From NCBI RefSeq assembly GCF_003182255.1, contig NZ_QGTQ01000005.1:62001-126000 (forward strand): a stretch of DNA of 64,000 bases, given 5' to 3'. The notes beneath the pieces were generated by a model, which ran no database searches, had not been told where the DNA came from, and saw only the letters and a list, made by a program, of their open reading frames with translations. This DNA comes from Paenibacillus cellulosilyticus. Lineage in GTDB: Bacteria; Bacillota; Bacilli; Paenibacillales; Paenibacillaceae. Below, piece by piece: positions 17,110 to 25,210 of this stretch (positions within the stretch are counted from its first letter, which is position 1; each line of letters starts with the position of its first letter). The position numbers were made by a program, and so were the translations under genes.

Positions 17110-18375
17110 ATGCCTCACCAGAGATTCCAGTCAGCCAGCATAGCCCCCCGCTATTCCAAAGGGAAAATATCTGTATTCGGCATCAACTCGTTGTATCCTC
17201 GTACACCTTGGGTCGCAGCTTGGTGGGCAGCTTCCTTCCCGGGATTCGGTCATATGTATATCGGCAAGTACTTATATGGCTTTGTACTCATAATATGGGA
17301 GCTTGTTGTAAACAACAATGCTCATATCAATATGGCGATTGCCTTATCCTTCCTGGGGCGTTTCGATGAGGCGAAGGCCGTTCTCAATGAGGGTTGGGCG
17401 CTATTGTACTTATGCGTTTATGTGTATAGCATATGGGATAGTTATCGTTGTACGGTTGAAATCAATAAAAGTCATATGCTTGCCGAAATTGAAGATGCGC
17501 CAGTCGCTCCTTCCGAAGTTAGTTTCTTTGATGTCGTTACGCTTGATAAGAAGCATCCTTGGGTAGGAGCGGTCTGGTCCACCTTAACGCCTGGCTTAGG
17601 GCAGCTCTACAGCAGCAGTACGATCGTCGGCACATTTATTTTGGCTTGGTGGATATTTGTATGTCATAAGGCTGTTGCCGTTCGGTCAGGGCTGTACTCT
17701 TTCCTCGGCGATTTCGACCGCGCGGCTGCTGTTGTGGACTGGCAGTGGTTTCTATTCCTTCCCTCGATCTATTCATTTGCGATTTATCAGGCTTATGTAT
17801 CGGTCACGGAGAATAACACCTTGTTTGATATTGAGCAAATACGATTCCTTAGAGTGAGGGCTGACAAGTTGGCACAACAATATCCCGTCGACAATGGAAC
17901 GGATACCGTGCAAATTATTGCGACGTTCGAACATTCGCCCTTCGTAGAGATGGCTATTCATGATCTGGAGAAGCTGGGCGTACCGCCTCAGCAGATCGTT
18001 GCACTTCCTGTGGAGAACCTCGAGGCAAATACGCATGTCATTGATTCCATCCATCGGGTCGATGGCAGGAGCATGCTGGACGGAGCGATGATGTGTGCAG
18101 CGATCTTCTCCGTGCTCGGAACGATCTATGGATTCGTGTGGCATTGGGGGCCCATCATTTGGGGGCTAATCGGGATGGTAGGGGGATTCTTCCTAGGCCT
18201 GGCTATCGAGTTACTGCTCAGAAAAGGGAATATTAAATTCACTGCAAGCTACAAAACCGAAGTCATCATTGAGGTCACATGCCAAGCATCGCTCCAGCAG
18301 CATCTCATCCACATTCTGAAGGTTCGGAAGGCGAATGGGATCGTCATTATGCCGCGGACGGCTGAACGAGTGTAG
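17110..18375 (+). CDS. Membrane protein with an internally duplicated domain, function unknown
   Basis: This 421-residue protein is not a family I can name. Residues 33-120 and 150-237 are a clear tandem duplication. Each copy starts PWV..W, has a PG(F/L)G..Y turn like TM2/DUF5683 proteins, carries FLG(R/D)FD.A.AV, and ends in a Tyr-rich transmembrane helix. Both copies look like two-helix hairpins with a short amphipathic insert. Residues about 265-415 form a second module with two more hydrophobic helices (about 325-370) set between soluble halves, reminiscent of stress-protein/YflT-like split domains. In total about six membrane segments are expected. ATG 17110 follows GGGAGAAG. It stands alone and ends at a bidirectional terminator. 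Confidence 0.75.
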   Translation: MPHQRFQSASIAPRYSKGKISVFGINSLYPRTPWVAAWWAASFPGFGHMYIGKYLYGFVLIIWELVVNNNAHINMAIALSFLGRFDEAKAVLNEGWALLYLCVYVYSIWDSYRCTVEINKSHMLAEIEDAPVAPSEVSFFDVVTLDKKHPWVGAVWSTLTPGLGQLYSSSTIVGTFILAWWIFVCHKAVAVRSGLYSFLGDFDRAAAVVDWQWFLFLPSIYSFAIYQAYVSVTENNTLFDIEQIRFLRVRADKLAQQYPVDNGTDTVQIIATFEHSPFVEMAIHDLEKLGVPPQQIVALPVENLEANTHVIDSIHRVDGRSMLDGAMMCAAIFSVLGTIYGFVWHWGPIIWGLIGMVGGFFLGLAIELLLRKGNIKFTASYKTEVIIEVTCQASLQQHLIHILKVRKANGIVIMPRTAERV

Positions 18376-18385
18376 GGGTAAGAAG

Positions 18386-18414
18386 AAGGCCATCCTTTGT
18401 CGGATGGCCTTTCG
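18386..18414. terminator. Bidirectional terminator between convergent genes
   Basis: AAGGCCATCC and GGATGGCCTT pair around TTTGTC. It serves the plus-strand membrane protein gene and probably also the minus-strand PAS-GGDEF gene ending at 18423. Confidence 0.75.
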
Positions 18415-18422
18415 TGTTGGCG

Positions 18423-19409
18423 TTACTCGGCGGCTTTCAAATCCATCGCATGCGTCACCCGATTGCGGCCGCTGGCTTTCGACTCGTACAGCGCTTGATC
18501 GGCTTTGTTAATCAGCCTATCGTCCGTATCCTCAAGTGTAATCGTTGCGACACCGATGCTTGCCGTGATGTTCAGATTGCCTAGGGTTGCCGCTTCAATC
18601 GCCGCGCGCAGCCGTTCAGCAACGTGGACAGCTTGGCTCTCGTCAGCGCCAGCAAGCAGAATAACGAATTCCTCACCGCCGAAGCGGGCGGTGACGTCCG
18701 TCTCGCGGGAAGAAGTGTTGAGCAGCCTTGCCAGATCCGTCAGAACGAGGTCGCCGACAGGATGGCCGTATGTATCGTTAATCGACTTGAACCGATCGAT
18801 ATCGATAAGTGCGATCGAGAACAGTTCACCTGAGCGGTGGAATTTCGAGAGATGGGAGAGCAGGCTTTCGTTGAAGAACCGCCGATTTTTCAAACCAGTC
18901 AGCGGGTCCGTCAATGCCAATGTTTCCAACTGCAGATTGACGCTCATCAGCTCTCGCTGCTTCGTTTCGTACTCTTGGTGCAGCAGCTCCAGTTTGTGAT
19001 TCGTCTCGTTCGTCTCTTGGACGAGATGCTCCAGCCGCTGCTTGGTCGCTAGAACATCTTTCTCATGCTCCAGCCGTCTGCGCATCTCGACGATGACACA
19101 GTCCATAAACGTCTCGCCGTCACGCGTCTGACGGACGCCGTTCAGCAGCACCGGCACATCTAGTCGGCCGCTGGATTGCAGCGATAGATAGATTTCATTC
19201 ACATGTCCGTACAGCTGCATATACGGGTAGAAATACGTATGAAAGAAAAGCTTATTCGTCATCGACATGAACGACTCAATATGTTTACCGATCAATTCAT
19301 CCCGTTCATAGGCAAGCATGGTGGCAAACGTCTGGTTCGCAGAATGAATAATTCCGGTATCCGAGATGGAGAAATAGCCGCAGGGCGCAAAATCTAGTTG
19401 CTGATCCAT
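18423..19409 (-). CDS. PAS-GGDEF diguanylate cyclase, partner of RsbQ-like hydrolase
   Basis: This 328-residue cytoplasmic signalling protein has a PAS domain (about 5-110), a coiled-coil linker (about 112-165) and a GGDEF domain (about 165-320). The GGDEF domain has an intact active site GGEEF at 244-248 and an allosteric I-site RETD at 235-238. It should make cyclic di-GMP and be product-inhibited. It lies 19 bp downstream of an RsbQ-type alpha/beta hydrolase. Such hydrolases are known to act as upstream partners of RsbP-type PAS domains joined to different outputs, so the hydrolase product probably gates this cyclase. The ATG follows AAAGAGGAC. Confidence 0.93.
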   Translation of the reverse strand: MDQQLDFAPCGYFSISDTGIIHSANQTFATMLAYERDELIGKHIESFMSMTNKLFFHTYFYPYMQLYGHVNEIYLSLQSSGRLDVPVLLNGVRQTRDGETFMDCVIVEMRRRLEHEKDVLATKQRLEHLVQETNETNHKLELLHQEYETKQRELMSVNLQLETLALTDPLTGLKNRRFFNESLLSHLSKFHRSGELFSIALIDIDRFKSINDTYGHPVGDLVLTDLARLLNTSSRETDVTARFGGEEFVILLAGADESQAVHVAERLRAAIEAATLGNLNITASIGVATITLEDTDDRLINKADQALYESKASGRNRVTHAMDLKAAE

Positions 19410-19428
19410 GAATCTGGTCCTCTTTCCG

Positions 19429-20244
19429 TTAATGATGAGCGGTCAAATACTGCTGAATGAATGATGCCGTTTCCTCAGGATGGCTTAGCTGCGGATAATG
19501 ACCCTTGGCATTCATTAAGCGAAGGGTGCTTCCTTGCAGATGGGCGTGTAAATAGTTACCGACTTCGATCGGAGCAATACTATCGTCCGAGCACTGTAGA
19601 ATAAGCGTTGGAATCGAGCAATGCTTCAACTCTCCACGGCAGTCGGACAGGAAGGTCGTCTCTGCAAACTGTCGCGCGATAAGCGGATCGCGGGAGCAAA
19701 AGGTTTTCTCCAGCTCGTCCGACAGCTCCTTGCGCTCAGTATTGTTCATGACGATCGGAGCCAGATAGCTGGCCCAGCCGTAAAAATTCATCTGCATCAT
19801 GTTCAGCAGCTCATCGATATCCGTTCGGTCGAACCCGCCATAATAGTCCGGCAAGTCGTTAATGTAACGCGGAGACGGCCCAATCATGACGAAATCGCCG
19901 AAGCGCTGAGACTCTTGGTTGGCAGCTAGCAATCCGATCATACTGCTGACCGAATGTCCGACGAACACAGCATCCTTTAAGTCCAGCTCATCCATAATCT
20001 CAAGCACGTCTTGAGCGTAGCCGCTTAGATGGTTGTATTTAATCGGGTTATAGTGGTGGAGCTGAGAAGCTCCCGAACCGACATAGTCAAACAGAACAAT
20101 CCGATAATCACGTTCAAAATGAGGAACGATATGGCGCCACATACCCTGATCGCAGCCGAAGCCGTGCGCCAATATCATGGGGCGGGAGCCTTGTCCGAAA
20201 ATCTTTACGTTATTGCGTTCCAGGATGTTGAGGTCAGTCGTCAT
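19429..20244 (-). CDS. RsbQ-like alpha/beta hydrolase
   Basis: This 271-residue protein is of the RsbQ/KAI2/D14 alpha/beta hydrolase type. The oxyanion HGFG motif lies at about 27-30, nucleophile S98 is in GHSVSS, and D221 (CSDDSIAP) and H249 (GHYP) complete the triad. These positions are within two residues of Bacillus subtilis RsbQ (S96/D219/H247), and the GHSVSS motif is the same. In B. subtilis RsbQ activates the PAS phosphatase RsbP under energy stress. Here the next gene is a PAS-GGDEF protein, so the output is probably cyclic di-GMP. ATG 20244 was chosen because GGGAGGA lies 6-7 bases upstream; a TTG at 20265 is in frame but has no site. Confidence 0.92.
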   Translation of the reverse strand: MTTDLNILERNNVKIFGQGSRPMILAHGFGCDQGMWRHIVPHFERDYRIVLFDYVGSGASQLHHYNPIKYNHLSGYAQDVLEIMDELDLKDAVFVGHSVSSMIGLLAANQESQRFGDFVMIGPSPRYINDLPDYYGGFDRTDIDELLNMMQMNFYGWASYLAPIVMNNTERKELSDELEKTFCSRDPLIARQFAETTFLSDCRGELKHCSIPTLILQCSDDSIAPIEVGNYLHAHLQGSTLRLMNAKGHYPQLSHPEETASFIQQYLTAHH

Positions 20245-20346
20245 ATCGAGTCCTCCCATTGCCAATTTTGTCGAAAAAGCTCATAAACCCATTATATTCG
20301 ATAGAAGCCTCGATTGAATAATAGAAAATGGAATAATTGAGCAAAT

Positions 20347-20385
20347 AGCCGGGAATTTCGTCACCTTTTTGGTGTAATTCCGGCT
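20347..20385. repeat. Bulged inverted repeat between divergent genes
   Basis: AGCCGGGAATT...CACC and GGTGTAATTCCGGCT pair with small bulges around TTTTT. It lies between the RsbQ-like gene and a VOC gene. No T-tract follows on either strand, so it may be a regulatory structure in the 5' leader of the hydrolase message. Confidence 0.4.
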
Positions 20386-20500
20386 CTTAAGACGAGAAGA
20401 GCATCAGCTTCATTTTTCCCATAGCCGATCACTCTCCCTATCTATACCCTGCAGTCTACTGGTATAGTTAAAATATTACAGGAGGAATGGAGGGGTTTGG

Positions 20501-20896
20501 ATGACGGCAACGAGGTTTCATCTCCAAGTGATTGAAATACCGGTGCGGGATGTGCAGGAATCCGTGGATTGGTATACGGGTATGTTCGGGCTTGGTTTTT
20601 GCTTCCCTTATAACGAGGGTGACGAGGAGGCTTGTCTCAATCTGAACGGAATGGGGTTTTCCTTGATCAAGGCGGATGTCGTTCCGGCTTTGGATTTCGT
20701 ATCTTCAAGAGGAGAGCGGAAAGCATTCTTCTCTTTCCAAGTAGATAACATTCATGAGCTGTATGAAGAGATGAAGGGCAAAGGCGCCGACGTCAAGGAG
20801 ATGGTGTTCAAAGAGGGGGGCGGATACAGCTTCCAATTCGTCGATCCGAATGGCAACTGCATGGGCATTTGGGGCGGGTGGCCGGAGGAGTCGTAA
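20501..20896 (+). CDS. VOC family protein (glyoxalase/bleomycin resistance fold)
   Basis: This 131-residue single-domain VOC protein has two beta-alpha-beta-beta-beta modules. The first (about 5-60) starts FHLQVIEIPVRDVQESVDWYTGMFGL; the second (about 75-128) ends with the family hallmark F.DPNGN (FVDPNGNCMGIWGG). Metal-ligand positions are not obvious, so it may bind a ligand or metal without catalysis. A strong AGGAGG lies upstream. It is followed 69 bp later by another, dissimilar VOC gene, and the pair share a terminator at 21388-21421. The substrate is unknown. Confidence 0.88.
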   Translation: MTATRFHLQVIEIPVRDVQESVDWYTGMFGLGFCFPYNEGDEEACLNLNGMGFSLIKADVVPALDFVSSRGERKAFFSFQVDNIHELYEEMKGKGADVKEMVFKEGGGYSFQFVDPNGNCMGIWGGWPEES

Positions 20897-20965
20897 AGGA
20901 TTACATAGCGTGAGAGCCGGGCTGCTGCCAATATTGGACAGGTTGGGATAGAGGAGGAACATGGA

Positions 20966-21370
20966 ATGAGAGTCAAACTAGAGGGCGTTACGCTGCTGGC
21001 GAGCGAGGTATCCGTGCTGGCTGCATTTTATCGCGATGTGATCGGGTTTCAGATTGCGGTAGAGGAGGAGCACTACGTAGAACTGAAGAACGAAGGGGTT
21101 CGGCTCGCGATCTGCTCTAGGTCCTTGATGGCCGACAATACACAAGGTCATGAATCTTATATTCAGCCACACCGTGGACAGGCTGTCGAGCTTAACTTCG
21201 AATGCGACTCGCCGGAGTCCGTATATGAGCTGTATGAACAATTCGTTGCGCAAGGTGCGGCGGCTGTTACAGGGCCGACGGTTAAGGAATGGGGGCATAC
21301 GACCGCTTTCTTCGCCGACCCGGAGGGCAATATCCACTCGCTCTTTGCGGTGAACCCGGTCCAGGTGTGA
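20966..21370 (+). CDS. VOC family protein
   Basis: This 134-residue VOC protein has an N-terminal module VTLLASEVSVLAAFYRDVIGFQI and a C-terminal module ending FFADPEGNIHSLFAV, with a conserved Glu before the last strand. It is more diverged from the upstream VOC protein than expected for a recent duplicate. GAGGAGG precedes ATG 20966; the ATG five bases earlier hits a stop at once. It is cotranscribed with the preceding VOC gene judging by spacing. The function could be antibiotic binding, dioxygenase-like catalysis or ligand sensing; nothing in the sequence decides. Confidence 0.88.
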   Translation: MRVKLEGVTLLASEVSVLAAFYRDVIGFQIAVEEEHYVELKNEGVRLAICSRSLMADNTQGHESYIQPHRGQAVELNFECDSPESVYELYEQFVAQGAAAVTGPTVKEWGHTTAFFADPEGNIHSLFAVNPVQV

Positions 21371-21387
21371 GCTAGTAGTCGATAAAG

Positions 21388-21421
21388 AACGCGGGGCATA
21401 ATGCCTACGCGTTTTTTATTT
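21388..21421 (+). terminator. Terminator after the VOC pair
   Basis: AACGCG(G)GGCA pairs with TGCC(TA)CGCGTT around TAA, followed by TTTTTTATTTTT. Confidence 0.85.
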
Positions 21422-21541
21422 TTCCCTCGACAGTTCTATCCAGCAGCGAAGTAACATTCAAGCAGTTGGCTTCGTCATAGATAGCAGATCTATTTTTGGT
21501 AAAATTATGTGTATAAAAGAGAGGGGAGAAAGCCATTCACA

Positions 21542-23218
21542 ATGAAGAGGATTCATATTCTCATCGTTCTCGTATTCCTCGTGGCGATCCTACAGGCATG
21601 CAGCAAGCAGGAGGCCGCTGATGTCGTTACCGAGGTACCGATCGGGATTCCACTGCCGGTCGACGTACAGTCGATCCTGATACTTAATCCCGATGGCACG
21701 TCGTACAACGAACATCGCGATGCTGCCGTTATTGGTGAGCTGCTTCAAGGGATGAAGGAAGCGAAGTCCTCTTATGTGGGGGATCCCGAACAGTCGGGTG
21801 CGCTGTATAAGATTATACTAACGGGGAGCGGGGAGAAGCGGATATTCTCCATCAATGATCTCAGTAACACGAGCGCTGCGGATGTGAGCGTCAAGCTGTA
21901 TGAGGAGGCCCCTGACGGAGGCACTGCCAAGGCTTGGTCGCTGCCCACGGCTTGGATTCAGCTGCTGTTGAGGGGATCAGTGGACGATGCTGGGCCGGGT
22001 ATGCTGGCTACCGTCGATGAGGACAACGATAGTGTTACAGTCGTTGCTAATCGCGAAATGGATGAGCAGTCGATAAAGGATGCGATCGAAGCTACCTTGA
22101 TGGTCGCTGCTGATCAGGCCAATACGACGGTGGACTATGCGATAAGTGTAACGGATCCACGTCGGATCGTGATTCGTTTCCCCGATCTGCCTCAGAGGGC
22201 CGTCGTTCAGTTTAACTTGGCGGGGGCAAAGACGAAGGATGGACGGCAATTCTTGACGCATTCGTCAGATGGCAATAATGCCGTTACGATCCGGCAGGGT
22301 GTTGCATGGAGCGGGCTCCGATGGTTGGATACGACGGGCGCGGTCAGACATGAGCATGGTTTGGACTCGGCGAGACTCATTGAGCCGTCGCGCGATGAAG
22401 CAGGACGCGAGAGGGAGCTGCTGATCTATAACGAGGACAGAACCGTGTATCGGGTTCGGCCTGAGCAAGGGGAAATTGAGGACGTCACCGTTCGAGCGTG
22501 GCTGAACGAGCAAGAGAAGTACGGAAGTGAGTACGGCGTTAATACGCTCTACTCGTACCCGGACGAGCATGATCGTTTTTACGCGGCGAAAGGGCTTCAG
22601 ACGATTTATAAAGTAAGTTCGAAGGACGGAACGAGCCAGCCGATCTATGAATCGGATCGCCCGATTTACGGCGTCGCATCTTCGCCGGACGGTAAGCACG
22701 TCGCCCTTCTTGTGGACACCGAGCATCTCGGACCGGACGCCGATCTCATCATTATCGATGCCAAAGGCAAGGTCGTATCGACGTATGCCAAAGCAGCTTA
22801 CATGGGCCATAGCGAAGGGTTCTATTTTATTTACCCCCTCAGATGGGTGGATAACGAAACGATTGAAGTGCCTCTTGTTAACGGAGCGAGGGGAACGGCG
22901 CTGTATGACTATAAGAAGGGGCTCCAGTCCAAGGAGGAGAACACCAAGCTGCCGGAGAAAGCGCGCCAGCTGCTCCAATCCAAGATTGGCGAGCAGGACG
23001 ATATTTACATCGCCCGCGTACTGCCGAAGCCGGATGATGGGGACGAACGTTACTATGCTGTGTACGTGGCTGGCGTGGGGAGCCTCCTAATCGATCTGCA
23101 GGAGAAGAAAGTCACCCTACTTGGTTCTGGCGCCCTGCTCATGTGGACATCAACCGGTCAAATCGTAGTCTGGCATTCAACGGCAGGGAAGGACGTGGAG
23201 TATATCGGGGTGGACTAA
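21542..23218 (+). CDS. Lipoprotein of unknown function, possible beta-propeller C-terminus
   Basis: This 558-residue predicted lipoprotein has signal sequence MKRIHILIVLVF and lipobox LQAC at about residues 16-19. Residues about 35-130 resemble a small alpha/beta domain. The C-terminal half (about 270-550) contains repeated short strands with the pattern SSPDGKHVALLVD and WVDNETIEVPL, as in WD40-like/TolB-type propellers. I do not recognise a named family. ATG 21542 begins the signal peptide, with GGGGAG 13 bases upstream. An in-frame GTG at 21509 has no ribosome site. It is probably monocistronic, with the DinB gene 100 bp downstream. Confidence 0.75.
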   Translation: MKRIHILIVLVFLVAILQACSKQEAADVVTEVPIGIPLPVDVQSILILNPDGTSYNEHRDAAVIGELLQGMKEAKSSYVGDPEQSGALYKIILTGSGEKRIFSINDLSNTSAADVSVKLYEEAPDGGTAKAWSLPTAWIQLLLRGSVDDAGPGMLATVDEDNDSVTVVANREMDEQSIKDAIEATLMVAADQANTTVDYAISVTDPRRIVIRFPDLPQRAVVQFNLAGAKTKDGRQFLTHSSDGNNAVTIRQGVAWSGLRWLDTTGAVRHEHGLDSARLIEPSRDEAGRERELLIYNEDRTVYRVRPEQGEIEDVTVRAWLNEQEKYGSEYGVNTLYSYPDEHDRFYAAKGLQTIYKVSSKDGTSQPIYESDRPIYGVASSPDGKHVALLVDTEHLGPDADLIIIDAKGKVVSTYAKAAYMGHSEGFYFIYPLRWVDNETIEVPLVNGARGTALYDYKKGLQSKEENTKLPEKARQLLQSKIGEQDDIYIARVLPKPDDGDERYYAVYVAGVGSLLIDLQEKKVTLLGSGALLMWTSTGQIVVWHSTAGKDVEYIGVD

Positions 23219-23320
23219 TTGGAGTCCTATTCGTATGGTCTGGACTCGACGGAAGCGATGGGGTTGGCGTATATTGGAAGTAACTAGACGGCAGAGGAGC
23301 GAATTTCGTTGGAGCTGACT

Positions 23321-23854
23321 ATGGACAACCTTTATTTAATCAAGGAAAGGCCTGAATACGCCCCTCAAATCGGGCATTTGATCGCTATGATGGATTATGC
23401 GAGACATACAACGGTGGAAACGGTCCGAGGCTTGTCAACCGAGGAGCTGGACTGCGTTTACGACGAGCAGAGCAATTCGATCGGTTCGCTGCTGATGCAT
23501 TTCGCCGCTGTCGAATATGCTTACCAGGTTAGTACATTCGAAGAACGGGAGTTGAACGAAGAAGAATTGGCACGCTGGGGTGCTGCCTTGGAATTAGGTG
23601 ATGCAGGAAGAGCGCGCATTAAGGGGCATGAGCTGGAATACTACATAGCTGCTCTGGATGAGGTGCGCGAGACAACGCATGAGCTGTTCCGAGGCAAAAC
23701 CGACGAGTGGCTGTACGAGGAACGGGATTTCTGGTACAACCGGCAAGCGAACTTTTACTTCATGTGGTTCCATGTGTTCGAAGACGAGATCAACCATAGA
23801 GGTCAAATTCGGTGGTTGAAGAAACGGGTGCAGGAGAAGTTGGGCAAGTGTTAG
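23321..23854 (+). CDS. DinB family protein
   Basis: This 177-residue four-helix-bundle protein is of the DinB/DUF664 type. The potential metal-binding His residues sit in SIGSLLMHFAAVEYAYQ and in the C-terminal helix EINHRGQI, a typical DinB arrangement. Family members include thiol-dependent metal enzymes and many proteins without known reactions, so no substrate is assigned. ATG 23321 follows GGAG by six bases; a TTG at 23309 with AGAGGAG is a reasonable alternative. It ends in a terminator shared with the convergent AIM24-like gene. Confidence 0.85.
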   Translation: MDNLYLIKERPEYAPQIGHLIAMMDYARHTTVETVRGLSTEELDCVYDEQSNSIGSLLMHFAAVEYAYQVSTFEERELNEEELARWGAALELGDAGRARIKGHELEYYIAALDEVRETTHELFRGKTDEWLYEERDFWYNRQANFYFMWFHVFEDEINHRGQIRWLKKRVQEKLGKC

Positions 23855-23855
23855 G

Positions 23856-23905
23856 ACACAAACACCGCCTCCGGCCATAAGCCTGGGGCGGTGTTTGTGT
23901 TATTT
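23856..23905. terminator. Bidirectional terminator between DinB and AIM24-like genes
   Basis: ACACAAACACCGCC and GGCGGTGTTTGTGT form a perfect 14-bp stem. The distal arm overlaps the stop codon of the minus-strand AIM24-like gene. Confidence 0.85.
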
Positions 23906-24589
23906 GATATACACGCTTCCGAACGGAAGCACTTCGCGCAGGATGCGCTTGATCAAGCTGCCATCCTGCAGCTGCGCCTCTAGCTCCGCATCGCGGGAGC
24001 CGGTTTGGATAAGCACAGGGCCGGTGCCGCGCAGCTCCCACTGTACGTTCATATGCTGACTGGCGAGCTGATTGCCGTATACCGACAGCCGGATGGTCGC
24101 CGTGCCGGGGTAGGAGATCAATGCACCTGCCTCTACGAATAGCGGCTTATCCGGATCAAGCTGGAGCGTCATCATATCGCCGGATGTGATGATGCCAAGC
24201 CGCCCCGGTCCAGTGAACCGCATGCGGGTCAACTCTTTCGTAATCCAGGCGTTCTTCAGCTTCTGTACGATCGACTTCATCGTCATGCCCTCGGTGAAGA
24301 ACATGACATGTCGCAGATCGAACAGCAGATTGCTTTTCTCATCGATCTCGACGACTTCAAGCGAGCATCCGGCTGGCAGTCCAAGGACAAGCTCGGACGG
24401 TCCTTGGAACTGCGATTGAATCATTTTGCGTTTGTGGTAAATACGCGCTAGGTTCATCAGTCGATCTTCTCGATGCTGCGGCGAACCTTGAAATGCGATG
24501 ACCGACTTCGGATGCAGCAGATGAAGCTTGTCCGCTTCTTCGAGCGAGACATGCACATGGCCAAGCCGTGCGGGTGTTACGATGTTCAT
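23900..24589 (-). CDS. AIM24 family protein
   Basis: This 229-residue all-beta protein is of the AIM24/DUF124 type, with the double jelly-roll pattern of repeated Gly-rich turns (LGLPAGCSLEVVEIDEKS, FTGPGRLGIITSGD, LFVEAGALISYPGT). Bacterial members have no firmly established biochemical role. It overlaps the upstream coiled-coil gene by 4 bp (24586-24589), so the two are translationally coupled and may work as a pair at the membrane. No signal peptide or membrane segment is visible. The stop codon lies within a bidirectional terminator. Confidence 0.8.
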   Translation of the reverse strand: MNIVTPARLGHVHVSLEEADKLHLLHPKSVIAFQGSPQHREDRLMNLARIYHKRKMIQSQFQGPSELVLGLPAGCSLEVVEIDEKSNLLFDLRHVMFFTEGMTMKSIVQKLKNAWITKELTRMRFTGPGRLGIITSGDMMTLQLDPDKPLFVEAGALISYPGTATIRLSVYGNQLASQHMNVQWELRGTGPVLIQTGSRDAELEAQLQDGSLIKRILREVLPFGSVYIK

Positions 24590-25059
24590 CCGCTAATCCC
24601 GCCTTCACGGAACGGACGATGTCTGCGCCATGAGAGATACCGCCAGATGCGGATCGCTAGGAAGTAGGCGATGAACAGCCCGACAACGATGCCGATACCG
24701 GTGTACATTTTATGCTGCCAAGCTTGCTTCTTCTGCTGCGCTTGCTCCGCTTCCGCCTGCAATGCAGCATTTTGTTCCATCAGCTGCTGGTTCTGTTCCA
24801 TCAATTGGCCGTTCTGTGCCTGGAGCTCCTCCTGCTTGCGAGCCAACTCCTCGGTAGCCTGCTGGGCTTGATTCAGCTGCTCAGTCAGCGCATCATTCGC
24901 TTCTTTATATTGCTGCTCGATCTCGCTGATCTTGTCCGGTGCGTTATAAATATCTTGGACTCGGCTGATGAAGCTGGCTTCTGCAGGAGCTGCCGGCAAC
25001 GCGTATGTCAGGATACTAAGTATAAATAGGATACCAATCGTTTGAATAATGGCGCGCAT
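24586..25059 (-). CDS. Small membrane protein with extracytoplasmic coiled coil
   Basis: This 157-residue protein begins with a signal peptide or N-terminal anchor (MRAIIQTIGILFILSILTYA, cleavage-like AEA at about 25-28). A Gln/Glu-rich coiled coil with near-repeats of QLMEQNQ and QAQ spans about 45-110. A transmembrane helix (about 118-137) and a basic tail rich in Arg/Trp (about 138-157) follow. This places the coiled coil outside and the tail inside. It is not a family I can name. The gene is coupled by a 4-bp overlap to the AIM24-like gene. The start follows AGGTTGCC. Confidence 0.75.
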   Translation of the reverse strand: MRAIIQTIGILFILSILTYALPAAPAEASFISRVQDIYNAPDKISEIEQQYKEANDALTEQLNQAQQATEELARKQEELQAQNGQLMEQNQQLMEQNAALQAEAEQAQQKKQAWQHKMYTGIGIVVGLFIAYFLAIRIWRYLSWRRHRPFREGGISG

Positions 25060-25145
25060 AGGGCAACCTCCAATCCCGATTGCTGTTGAATCATGTATTA
25101 CTACTATAATACCTCGAATGTATTAGAAAAGTTGCAGTATGAACA

Positions 25146-25183
25146 AAGCCCCTTCGTTTTCCTAATGGAATGCGAAGGGGCTT
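25146..25183 (-). terminator. Terminator of the TetR gene
   Basis: AAGCCCCTTCG and CGAAGGGGCTT are perfect 11-bp arms with a 16-base loop; the minus strand continues TTTGTTC. Confidence 0.7.
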
Positions 25184-25210
25184 CTCGTTTGTTTAGTGCG
25201 ATCGCACAGC

